A DNA stretch of 64,000 bases, from NCBI GenBank assembly GCA_000750105.3, contig JPHH03000042.1:227806-291805 (forward strand), given 5' to 3'. Source of the stretch: Tolypocladium sp. Sup5 PDA-1. Its lineage: Eukaryota; Ascomycota; Sordariomycetes; Hypocreales; Ophiocordycipitaceae. Below are positions 8,936 to 19,426 of this stretch, one piece after another. Below the pieces are notes generated by a model. That model had not been told where the DNA came from, did no database searches, and was given only the letters and a program-made list of their open reading frames with translations. Made by a program: the position numbers and the translations under genes. The number at the start of each line of letters is the position of its first letter. The stretch's first letter is position 1.

Positions 8936-10293
8936 ATGAAGTTTCTCAGTTCCGTGACGGTTGGGCTGCTTGCTGGCCATGCGTCCGCTTGGAAACACAG
9001 CGATGCTGCTGAGCTGAGGCAGCAGCTCTCACGGAATGATTATACGCTTGTAGCTTGTGAGTTGAACCGGACGAGGCATGCTTGGAGCCCGCTGTTCAAG
9101 CTAACACTCGACCACAGTTGTCGCGGTAAGTCGATGACGAGAGACGGCATAGGCGCTTGCCCATCGCGCTGACACTCAATCGCGACCTGAGCAGCCCGAG
9201 ACGTGAGTTGACCCCATCGTCGCATTACTCAACCTCGGCCTGACGTCTTGCCAGCAAATCGAGCAAAGCGCTGCTCCCAGAATGGGAGACGATCCGAGGG
9301 AGCGCGACGCTCAAGTCCGTCGACTGCTCTGCGTCTCGCGACCTGTGTGCCGAGCTGGACGTCGTGTCCTTTCCCGCAATCCGGCTTTATCAACGCGATA
9401 GACCCATGATTCGATATCGCGGGCCTCGAAAGGCTTCATCGTAGGTCGGCCGTCGATTCTTCCTCTCCTGACCAGGCCCTCACATCACTCCAGCATCACC
9501 TCGTTCCTCAAACGCATTCAAGAACCCATCGTCACTTTCCTCGACAAAGAAACCCTCGGCAGCTTCACCACGACGGATTCCGTCGTCTTCGTCGCCCATC
9601 TCCACAACGACGCCGACTCGCTCCTCGCGCGCTTCTCCTCCCTCGCGGCGGCCTATCGCGACCGCTACACCTTTGCCGTCGCGCAGGGCATCCTCACGGG
9701 GCCTAGCACCCTCCAGTGCCACAACAACGTTGACGTCGAGGAGCACTTCCAGACGGAGCTCGACCCCGTCGGCGCCCTCGAGGCCTTCGTAGCGACGTGC
9801 ACGGAGCCGCTGATCCCAGAGCTGAGCCGCCGGACGGAGCTCAAGTACACGCAGGTAAGAGCTGGCAAGCCCTCACATCCGTAACAGCGGCGGAGGGTCG
9901 GCGCTGACAGGTCGCTTGACGCAACGATGATAGACGGGCAAGAGCCTCGTGTACTACTGCAGCGACGCCGAAGCCGACCGCGAGGCGTACAGCACGGCCA
10001 TGAAGCCGCTGGCCAAGACGTATCGCGAGTACCTCCAGTTCGTGACCGTCAACTCAGGCGAGTACCCGGAGATGCCACGCACGCTCGGCATCGCGTCCAG
10101 CATCGGGCTCGCCGTCGAGAACCTGCACACCGGGCAGGCGTTTCCCTACCGAAACAGCAGGAGTAACAGTAGCGCGTTGACGGCAGCCGAGGTTGGGGAA
10201 TTTATCGCCGGCATCTCGCAGGGCAAGATCGAGGCGTGGAATGGTGTCTTTGAGCCGGACCAAGAGGCGGCGGCTGCGCACGACGAGCTGTGA
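8936..10293 (+). CDS. PDI-like ER protein, thioredoxin a-b-b' layout, no CxxC, HDEL
   Basis: Six exons (8936-9056, 9118-9125, 9195-9202, 9255-9440, 9494-9854, 9934-10293) give 347 aa. Exons 2 and 3 are only 8 nt each, but they are needed to read TLVAFVAPETKSSKALLPEW, the beta3-alpha2 part of a thioredoxin fold. Residues 1-18 are a signal peptide (MKFLSSVTVGLLAGHASA). The first domain keeps the PDI pattern CSASRDLCAELDVVSFPAIR, but the CxxC site is replaced by PETKSSK, so it cannot be an oxidoreductase through that site. Two further thioredoxin-like (b, b') regions follow without CxxC. The protein ends in AAAHDEL, an ER-retention signal. Likely roles are chaperone or structural partner. The divergent P4H-like gene makes a P4H-beta-like role attractive, but this is inference. 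Confidence 0.85.
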
Positions 10294-11812
10294 AGGTGAA
10301 GCAGGCGTCATTGGCTTTGGCACCGCGGCGGTTGGTTCCCGAGAAGTTTCGCACCAGCGAACTGAACGTGCTGACACGCGCAGCCGTGATTGGGCCGTGA
10401 CGTGGGGGATCGGGGGCGAGGCGGGCCAAACATCAGCCCGAGGGACGGCCTCTGGCCGCCCAGGACGTGGCTCCCAAGGCTCCTTCAGCACCCAAGAGCT
10501 CTCGGGTCAAGGGTTGACTCTCGTTGCGCTCAATTTCGTCCGTGTTCAGTCCGAGATGCTGCGGTCGAGGCAATGGCGCTTCAAAGTTATTTTGCTGGGG
10601 TCGCGACTGGAATGCTGGTGGAAGAAGCGTTCACGCTCGCACAAACGTGGCTCCTCTTTTCAGTGGGCGCCGCGAGCTCCAGGGGGCTGCACCGCTGCAG
10701 GACAAGCAGCAGGCAACAGGGCCTCTAAAATGCCAAGAGACTCAGGGATGAGCCAAGCCTGCCAAGCACGTCTTGGAAATAAGGCTTTTAAGCTACGGAG
10801 GAGTCTACTCCGTACTCGTACAGCCGGCAGAAGAGAAGAGCCGCCGAACCTTCTTCTCGGCTGTCATTGAGCTCGGACATCATCCTTACTCGTAGCCGTA
10901 AATGTGACGGGGGGCAAATGGATAAAAATAAACCACCAAGCCATCAAAGGCGGGCTGGCGTGATTCCCGCTGACTAACCGTGTCCGTGCTGGAGTGCTGG
11001 GAGCTTGAGAGGGGTCTCGTATTCATTAGGTTCTGCCATGCCACAAGCGAACCCTTCCTTCCCACAGGGCTGACAAAGAATCCCGCCAAATGACATTTGT
11101 ATGTACGGATACAAACTACAAAGTGCCTTTGTGGCAGGACTGGGTACCTAGGCGAGGTGTGATGATGACGCAAACCCCCGTGGCTTGGACAAACCACCGC
11201 AGTGCATCTGGACAGGCTGGGGCGAATGCCAACACAAAGCAGGACGGGTTGGTCGTCAGCGCAAGGCCCTGTTCGGAAATGCGGTTCGGAAATGCCCAAA
11301 CAGAGTCCATTTGCGCTGCTCGCAATCCGCGTCCCCCCTTTTCCTCTCGAGGCTGGCAAGCTGGGCTCTGCTGGTGCTGCTAGCCGAAGCCACAGCTGCA
11401 TCGAAAGGCGGGTCTCGTCTGAGGGAACCTGCAGCTGCTGGCGTGGTGCATCGGACCCAATAAGTCGCAAGCCAGCGCCTCCATACGAGTACGAGTAGTC
11501 CGTACTTCGTACCTCGCCTCGTCTTGCCTTGCCTTGCCATTGCCGAAATCTCGTCTCGACACGCTCCTTCGCTCGCCGTGCCCGCATGTACCGTGGCGAC
11601 GCCTGTTCTTGACCACTCTGGATGGCTGATCTTGCGCGCGTCGATTGAAAGGAGTGCAGGTCCGTCATCATCTGCGCTCCACTCCTCGCCTCAGACCAGA
11701 CTGTCCTCGCCCGACCCACGCGCCGCTCCGCCCACCTCTTCTCTCCATCAAGCATCCTCCCTCGCCTCTGCTGTCGTTGCGTCGTCGCGTCCTGGCAGCC
11801 GAGCGCGATAGA
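10294..11812. other. intergenic region and 5' leader of the GT31-like gene
   Basis: Contains the 3' end of the PDI-like gene and the promoter/leader of the glycosyltransferase gene. GTAC motif clusters lie at about 10795-10830 and 11486-11515, and a short CTTGC repeat near 11520. The 289-aa minus-strand frame here has no family feature and is taken as chance. Confidence 0.45.
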
Positions 11813-13426
11813 ATGCCCGGAATTTTGGACAAGGAACCCCGACGGTCGTCTGGCACATTCAGCATGCTGGCCCCGCGGGTGCTCTCCAGGCGCTCCGTCG
11901 TCATCCTCTCCGTCTTCAGCGTCTTCATCGCCGGCCTTCTCATCGCCTCGAGCCGGCTGGGGGGCGTTTGCGAGGATGGCGGCTACTGCGACCTGTCCAA
12001 CCTACGGCACAAGCTGCCGGCTTTTGGCGGCGCCGACCATCCCCACCACAAGGAGCCGCCGCATCCAAATAGCACCAACGGCTCCGAAGAGACCGACAGC
12101 TCCGGGGCCAACTCCGAGTGCGCCAACTTCCCCGATACGTCCAACGTTTTGCTCATCATGAAGACGGGCGCCTCCGAGGCCTACGGCAAGATCCCCAACC
12201 AAATCATGACCAACCTCAAGTGTCTGCCCGAGTTCATGTTCTTCAGCGACATGGCGGAGAAGGTCGCCGGCTACACGATACACGACAGTCTTGACACCGT
12301 CCTGCCAGAGGTGAAGCTCAAGAACAGCGACTTCGACCTGTACCACCGCCAGCGGAAATGCCCCACCGACCAGGAATCCTGCAACAAGAACCACAAGGTG
12401 GGCCAGGAGGCATGGAACCTGGACAAGTATAAGAACATCCACATGGCCGAGAAGACGTATGCGATGCGACCCAACTATGATTGGTATATCTTCGTCGATG
12501 CCGACACCTACGTCGTTTGGCCGACCATGATGAAGTGGCTGCAGCAGCTCGATCCCAGGGACCCCCATTACGTCGGCAGTGTCGCGTATGTCGCCAACTT
12601 CCCCTTTGGACATGGGGGAAGCGGATACTTTGTGTCCCAGGCCACCATGAGCAAGTTCTTCAAGGGTAAAACCGGCGTCGCAAACAGATGGGACGAGCGC
12701 GTGACCAAGGAGTGCTGCGGCGACTACATGTTCTCGCTGGCGCTCAAGACCGAGACGGAGATTGCTGTCAAGAATGCGGTAAGTGAATCGACCTACCAAC
12801 CAATGACCGCCTCGCCAGCTTCACGGAGCGACCGTCACTAACTGCGCTGCCTGCAGTGGCCGACCATTAATGGTGAGAAGCCGCACACCTTGCCGTACGC
12901 CGCGGACGAATGGTGCCAGCCCATCGTCACAATGCACCACGCCAGTGCCCAAGAAGTGTCTGAGATATACGCCTTTGAACAGGAACGAAACTTTTCATAC
13001 CCCATGCGCATCAAGGATCTCTATCACCGCTTCGTCGAGGACCGGCTGCGGGCGACGCGGGACGACTGGGACAACCTGAGCGACAACGTCTTCTACCTGA
13101 ACAGCTCGGCGTCCAACTACGCCGACTGGGAGCTGAACCGCGCCAAGCAGGAGAACCTGTCGGCGCTCGAAATGGCGGCTCACCATAGCTTCGACGACTG
13201 CCGGAGGGCGTGCCAGAGCCTGGACAAGTGCTTCCAGTACCGCTTCCGCAACGGCATCTGCGCCATCAGCCACACGATAAAGCACGGCAACCCGACCAAG
13301 AAGGAGAAGGAGGAGCGGTGGGCATACAAGAGCGGGTGGAACGTGAAGAGGATCCAGGAATGGGTCAAGGCGCACGACGACTGCGGCGACGTCGAGTTTC
13401 CCATCAAGAAGGGATGGTTGAGCTGA
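11813..13426 (+). CDS. type II membrane glycosyltransferase, GT31/C1GALT1-like, with C-terminal PAN/apple-like region
   Basis: Two exons, 11813-12778 and 12857-13426, with a 78-nt intron, give 511 aa. A short basic cytosolic tail precedes a signal anchor (residues 28-48, SVVILSVFSVFIAGLLIASS). The lumenal part has NVLLIMKTGASEAYGKIP, then the metal-binding DAD motif (D229-A-D231 in WYIFVDADTYVVWP) and GSVAYVANFPFGHGGSGYF. These match fungal relatives of core-1 beta-1,3-galactosyltransferases. The C-terminal cysteine-rich part (DDCRRACQSLDKCFQYRF...CAISHTI) looks like a PAN/apple module for protein or sugar binding. The probable site is the Golgi lumen; the acceptor and sugar donor cannot be told from sequence. 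There are N-glycosylation sequons in the stem and near the C-terminus. The start has A at -3. Confidence 0.85.
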
Positions 13427-14260
13427 TCTGCTACCCGAACAAGGTGTGTGCGACCTGGGGAGACAGGCGGCGAGAAATTATACCATCAAATAAACAGGGG
13501 GGAGGGGATGGCCAGCGACTGGGTTGTGGCTGTTTGCCACAACCGTAGCCAAGCGACTTGCATCCGTCTCAACCACAGCGACACGAGGTCAGCGATGAGG
13601 TTGGCTAGCCGGTGGAAGAGTGGGGCGGCCTTTGCAAATATTGGAAACGATCAGGACAGGGCTTTGACCTCGCGAGGAACGACGGTCTGGTCCAGGGTTG
13701 GGTACGGCGTTCTGGGAGTTTTTGCTCACGTAGCGCGGCAAGCATCATCGCAACGGGGCAAGAGGCACCTGATGTACGGAGGGACTGTGACAGCATACCA
13801 CACCTGGAGGAGGGTACGATAGAAACTGTATAAACATTCAGGATAATGACGAAACTACAACCAATATCAATCCTTTTGCAAAGGATGGTACTCGCACTCG
13901 GGACACACCGTCAGCGCAGCGGGCAGCGTCTCTCAAGTCTCAGTATCGCCCAGAACATCATCCAGGCCGAGGAGAAGCACCTCGGCATCGGATGCTTAGC
14001 AGGCGGCAACAATTCACGAGTGGGCCGCCAGTCTCGTGGCCAAATTACACCTGATGTCATGGGGCGTGGGAGCGTCTAATGAAGCCTCCATCAGCGCCAG
14101 CGCCATGTCCCCGGTGTCGACGCCAATCAATCTCACCGTTGCCGTCGTTTGATACGCGGAGGATTGAGGACAAGCCTCAAAAGGACAAACCATGTAGTGA
14201 GCTGAGCGCGCAAAACATGGCGTCGTCGAGTGATGCCCGCGTCGTCGGGCTTGTTGGACG

Positions 14261-14285
14261 TGACGTGACGTGACGTGACGTGACG
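14261..14285. repeat. TGACG pentanucleotide array, 5 copies
   Basis: Five perfect head-to-tail copies of TGACG give overlapping TGACGTGA-like sites, the core bound by bZIP factors of the ATF/CREB type. It is about 1.1 kb upstream of the coiled-coil gene. A regulatory role is only a possibility. Confidence 0.85.
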
Positions 14286-14734
14286 CATGTAGGCGTGACG
14301 CCCGTCATGCTCGATCCCCATGGGACGAAATGATGGCACTTCAAGCACACGGACATTTGGTGAATGCTGGATGGGTTGGGGTCCGGCGCCAAGCGTGCCC
14401 AGGTCCCCTGACGAACGAGCCGCGCTGGAGCATGGAGCCCGCCCCAGGGCAATCACACGAGCGCGCCAGAGGAGGTGCAAGCCATCCCGTCCAAGGCGTC
14501 CCACGACCACCATCATCCAAATCAAACGCGCACATTGCGTTATGCGGCCCCGTTGTCGCACCGCAGCGTCCCGTAAGCCCACTCCTGGACCTCGTACCTG
14601 GCAATGCACACGCCCCTCTGGGCGTCGAACACATCAACGCCTTTGGCTGTAGTGCGTAGGGATAGCAGTAGTCGATATCTTCTTGCTGTTGGACAGCTGG
14701 ACCGACCTACAGTATGGCTCTCAGCGGCAAAGGT

Positions 14735-14762
14735 ACCTAAGGTAAGGTACCTTACCTTAGGT
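14735..14762. repeat. 28-bp perfect palindrome
   Basis: Arms of 12 nt (ACCTAAGGTAAG and its complement) flank a GTAC centre, so all 28 bp are self-complementary. An additional AGGTACCT copy lies on each side with a small offset. A similar CCTAGGTAGTA-type motif occurs at about 18650. Confidence 0.9.
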
Positions 14763-15383
14763 AGGTACCTAGTCTGTAGGCCAACCCAACCGCTGCCGGC
14801 CCGTCGCTGAAAACGCGCCCCCCCCCCGCTGTTACCCAGCTCTGCCTCCCCGCCAAATTTCCCGCTACACCCCTATAGCTAGGTCCTCCCGGTCCCCCTT
14901 GGCCAACATCCGTCCCCGGGCTGGTTGGCTGTGCCACAGCAGGTCGCAATACGGTGCGTCGGCTGCCGGCTGCTGGTCAAATGGGCTGCATTCACACCCC
15001 CCCTCCTTTTACCCCTTGATCCGCTAATAAAGGGAGAATAGTCAACTGGACCCAGGAGCAGCGGCTCTCCTCTCCGTGTGAGTTGCCAGGAACGGTAACG
15101 GCACCTCACTGCAAATCTATTCCTCGACTGCCGCACCACGCCTGCCTCTTCTCCTCCTCCTCCTCCCCAATCCCTCCTCTTGTCCTCGCTTGTCTTCGCT
15201 TCAGCGCGAGCATCTTCCCGAGTCTCTTTCTCTCTCTCCCCGTGCAGTTTATACAGAGCAGAGCATTTTCCAGCAAGCCGAACAGCCTTTTCGCTGCTTC
15301 ATCGTTACACGTCTCAGGGCCCAGCTCCAGTCCATCCCACCTCGCCGGTCCCCGTCAGCACCAACAAGCGCACTACCTTCACC

Positions 15384-16020
15384 ATGACCGACGCCGAGCT
15401 CGATCGCGACTGGCAGCCCAATGGCCGCCGTCCCCAGTCGTACGTGTCCATCCCGTATCTCACGGTGCCACTTGGGACGATGCGAGGAATATACTGACTT
15501 GGCAACCCTTCAAGGACCATTGCCCGCTCTTTCTCCGCAGAGCTCATGGACATCTTCCGCATTGAAAACTCCCTGACCGACCTGGACCAGCAAGTCGACA
15601 ACAGGTACGGACTACGCCCGTCCCTAATGCACATCTCGCCGCCGCCGCCGCCGCCTCTCTTGTCTCGCTGCTGACTTGTCCACCACCAACCACAGGAGAC
15701 AGAACGTTGGCAAGACCAACCAAGAGCTCGCCGACATCGAAGCGCGCATCCGTGAGATGGAGGACCGCCTCCGCCGCAGTCAGCAGTCTCGCCCTAGTAT
15801 CCAGACAATCGCCGCCCAATCCTCCCCCTCCTCCTCCCAGAATCAGGCGGACGCACCTCCGCCGCCCCCAAAGCATGACGGCAAGTCGCGGTCGCGGCCC
15901 GGCACCGCTCGCGCTGCTCAGCAGGCCCCCAGCTCCGGGAACATGCCCCCAACCCCCGGGGCCAGCGAAGGTGAATACTACGTCGTTACCCGAGCTGACT
16001 TGGACGACGCCCCCCGCTGA
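15384..16020 (+). CDS. small coiled-coil protein (156 aa), unknown function
   Basis: Three exons (15384-15439, 15515-15604, 15696-16020; introns 75 and 91 nt) give 156 aa. The start has ACCATG context. The middle part reads AELMDIFRIENSLTDLDQQV, then a charged heptad-like helix (QELADIEARIREMEDRLRRS, about residues 35-80) that should form a coiled coil. A serine/proline-rich disordered region follows, and a short acidic end (GEYYVVTRADLDDAPR). I do not recognise a named family. The order of conserved-looking helix, disordered linker and terminal peptide suggests an adaptor that binds a partner through each end. Confidence 0.75.
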
Positions 16021-16941
16021 CTTGGCTTTCCGTTTGTCTGGATACTAGACGGTAATGGCGAGTAATGAACGACCTTGGCCCGCTACGCGTTGCGCCTCGG
16101 GAATAGGGGCCGCCAAAGCAGCCAACGCCCCGCGGAACCTATACAACCATCTCGTCTTTTTTTTATGCATGGGCAGGGAGACCAGGGATACACGCAATAC
16201 CACTACTGATTCCCCTTACTTTTCGTCACTCGCTATCCGACGACGATCCCCGGCGTTCAACAGGCATCACGGACTCTTTCTGTTTCTTACAACACGAGCA
16301 ACACTAACCGCGCACGAGCCGACTCTTGATATCAGTGACTTCTTCCCATTTTCGGCGATCCGGGTCCCTTGGCCAGGTCTCTCGCCATACATCTTTACTA
16401 ATTTCACCAATGGAGGGGAAAACGACGTCTTTATCTTGTTCGGCGAGGATGAGGGTCGATTGGGTGGACGCAACATTTGCCAGATGAAGGTAAATGGGGT
16501 GCTGTTGGGTTGGGGCGCGGCCGGTGGCCCGGTACTTCGTACTTGCGGCTCGGGATGACAGCCGCTACCCCGGGGCCGCTTTGACCAGGTGATGCGACCT
16601 GCAGCTGGTGAGACTCTTGAATTGTATATATCATTTCCAGGATGATGGCAATGGTCACTGCTTTCTCCACCAGCACACGGATACATGTCGCCTTGCAAAG
16701 TTGCTTTGCTTTCCTTCCCTTGTCATTGTTTGTTTGCTGTCTGCATGTTTGTCTGTCTGTTTGTTTCACTACTACAATACCCGAGCTTTGACGTCCAACG
16801 CAAACGTGAACTCTCCTTCTCAGCCACAGATTATCCCGATGCCACTAGACGATACCATGTGCGTCGGGCCATCCGTCTTCATTATTACCTGGCCCTAGAA
16901 TACATAGCAAGTTCCCGTCACCGCCCAAATGGAAGCATCAT
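16021..16941. other. convergent intergenic region
   Basis: Tail-to-tail spacer between the plus-strand coiled-coil gene and the minus-strand protease gene; both 3' untranslated regions must lie here. Frames on both strands have no recognisable content. Confidence 0.45.
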
Positions 16942-18366
16942 CTATTTTACATAGTGCAAAACCTTGTTGGCGAAGCCGACCCGCCCCTTTTCCAGGTCAA
17001 AGGCCACAAACAGCGCCTTGAGCATCACGTCGCCCAGAATGGCCGTGCCGTCGAGCTGCCCGGAGCTCTGCATGCCGCCCCAGCAGATGGAGGGGTCCTG
17101 CTCCGTCGGCCCATAGTTGAGGTACCGGCCGGGGATCGTGAGGACGTGCTCCGTACCGGGGAGCTTGAACAGGAGGTCGGGCAGCTCGTCGCCGATCTGA
17201 CAGGGGAAGCGGTACGAGCCGTGCGTCGCGAGTGAGGTCTGCACCCCGGGAACCTGGTGCCAGTACATACTGACCAGAGTGTCGGGCATGAACATGAGCG
17301 AGGTGCCCGTGTCGATGATGGCCTCGAACTTGTGGTACATCCATACGCTGCGATTGCCGGTCCACGCTGTCAGGTCGAACTCGATGGCCCAGTGAGGGTT
17401 CTTGGGGTCGCTCTGCAGCCAGGTGAGCTTGTCCGAGGCTAGGCTCTCGTTCACGTGCCCAAAGTCGAAGCGGCTCGTTGCATTCTTTCGCAAATCAACC
17501 GTGAACACTGGCGCCTTGAGTTGTCGCCTGAGGACAGAAAGGAAACTCGGCTGATGCGGCTGAATGTTGTTCTTCAGTTGCTTGGCGAGGCCCATGATGC
17601 CACTGAAGCCGGTTTCCATCTCGAAGGTGTCCGATACAAGCGCGGCGGACTCGATCAACGCGTTCTTGACTTCAAAGTCACCAAGGCGAAGTACGTCGCG
17701 ATAGACGATGCCGACTGCGTTGCTATCATCCGCTGCGAGTACGTCAGATGCATGCAGCACAGTCGAGGGTACAGACAACGACTCACCATAGCGAATGTTC
17801 CACATGGCATTGTCAATCTTTTGTGCGGAGGTTGACGCGTTTGGGTCGTATCGCGGGGGCCAGGGGCCATGCTGGTTGATACGATATTTGGTGTCCGTGG
17901 ACTGAACCCACCTAGAGCAGAGTCAGCGTATTGCAGATATAGGCAGTTCTTGTTTTGTATGTCGGAAACTCACACGTCCGAGGAGCCAGTGTCCAGGGCC
18001 ATCTTGACCTTTTGCGGTGGAGTTCCGATCTCGATTTCGGCGACGTAGACTTCGTCGTGGGCCATGGGCTGGACGTCGACCTGGCTCTCTACTCACGCGT
18101 CAACTGCCGATTCACAGAGCTCGATGTTGTGCTCACAACTTACCACCTTGGGCCAGAGAAAACATCTTGGAAGCGCCCTCTGGGACGCCGCTCCCCCACT
18201 TGCTGTGGGCGGCTGCCCAGTCCTTGAGATAGTCACGCTTGTAACTCTCCTTCTTGGTCACCTCGGGCGAGAAGCTGCTGCTGCCAAGGCCCTGGGGCTC
18301 GACAGGAGCGGCGACGACCGCAGAGAGACCTGCGAATATCGCCAGGAGAAAGGCAAGGCGAAGCAT
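16942..18366 (-). CDS. secreted aspartic protease (pepsin family A1)
   Basis: Four exons (18366-18144, 18088-17974, 17911-17787, 17732-16942; introns 55, 62 and 54 nt) give 417 aa. Residues 1-19 are a signal peptide (MLRLAFLLAIFAGLSAVVA), followed by a lysine-rich propeptide of about 70 residues. Both catalytic motifs are present: DTGSSD (D107) and DTGTSLMF (D295). Between them lie the flap-region-like WNIRY segment and IVYRDVLRLGDF. The end (FDLEKGRVGFANK) is the usual family C-terminus. There is no GPI-type hydrophobic tail, so a soluble secreted or vacuolar enzyme is likely. The third intron is 54 nt with no stop, so the unspliced frame stays open. Extracellular acid proteolysis is the family role. 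Confidence 0.92.
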
Positions 18367-19426
18367 GCTTGCGGCCAGGGCGTGGATGCGTCGTGGGTAG
18401 AAGTGAAGGAGAAGAAAGCGAGCGTCGTTCAAGGATCCGTAACGAGCGTGAGGTGTAGAGGACAGGGTCTCCGCCCTGGGCAGGCCGCGAAGTCGGACTT
18501 TTATTGTCATGCAGACAATAGGATTGGGGAGAAGAAGAGAGGGGCGGGGGGGCCTGAGGCCAGCAGTTGGTAGGGGAAGTGTGCAGTTGGCAAGTCGGGA
18601 TGAAGAAGGACAGTCGGTGAATCACGACAGGTGGCAACCACTCGTAGTTGCCTAGGTAGTAAGTAGTATACCTACGTAGGGATCAAAACCACCCCAAGGC
18701 AGTGCAGCCAGGCGACCTTATCAGCCTCGCCAACGCCCTTTCATTAGGCATGTGGCCCAGAACCGTGCGAGGTATCATGGAAGCCCCGTGAGGCAGGTTT
18801 TGCGAGGCTCGATTCAAGAAAGCGAACACGGGCCGGAACCTTGACCGAGCACGTCGGCTCCCTCAGCTGACACGACATGGACCCGGGGCTCCTGTGCAAC
18901 ATGTTAGCCTATTTCTTTGCATCCCGTAGTATCAGTGATCACACGGGCGGATAGAGTGCTTGTTCGTCAGAAGAGTTGCACGAGCCTCCCTGCAGGGACC
19001 CGGGCCACGCACAAAAGACGCATGGTACTTCTCTTTTAACAGAGTAGCAACTACAGATGTATATGAAGAGATGAATCTGCCTTCAGTGACGTGTTGAAGC
19101 TAATGTTGTTCCTCAAGCTCTCATCCGCCGGTATCACCATCGTCAGTATACAGCTCGTGGCTACCCTATAGATGCGACATCACCACGTCCGCCGTTCTAT
19201 ATATGCAACGGGAATGGCTTGGTGACTTGTATCTGTATTTTCAACCGTTTGAAACAACCGGGCAATTCTGAGTGATCCCGACCATGAGCATGCCATGGCA
19301 GGATACTAACACAGCATTCCGACGCCAACCGTGAGATCCCAAGACACTCAGACTGGAATGATCGTAACTTCAATGCACATTGTTCTATGTCTATATACCA
19401 ACAGGAGCATCAATCGCAAAGCGCCG
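18367..19426. other. intergenic region between protease and LHS1
   Basis: Promoter and leader of the minus-strand protease gene and 3' end of LHS1. A CCTAGGTAGTAAGTAGTATACC-type motif lies near 18650-18675. No supported gene is seen. Confidence 0.45.

Larger units (their letters stand above)
13427..15383. other. intergenic region with palindrome and pentanucleotide array
   Basis: Holds the 3' end of the GT31-like gene and the promoter of the coiled-coil gene. Apart from the listed TGACG array and palindrome I see no gene. A C/T-rich tract just before the next start (about 15140-15260) is typical of fungal promoters and leaders. Confidence 0.45.

Noticed and set aside
9441..9475. Alternative acceptor for PDI-like intron 4
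   Set aside because: The CAG at 9475 is in frame too but would make a 35-nt intron, too short for splicing here; the CAG at 9493 gives 53 nt.
10886..11755. 289-codon minus-strand frame
   Set aside because: Lies in the promoter and leader of the GT31-like gene, has low-information Arg/Ser-rich content, no domain and no splice support.
12002..12799. 265-codon minus-strand frame
   Set aside because: Antisense to the first exon of the GT31-like gene, whose conserved DAD motif fixes the coding strand.
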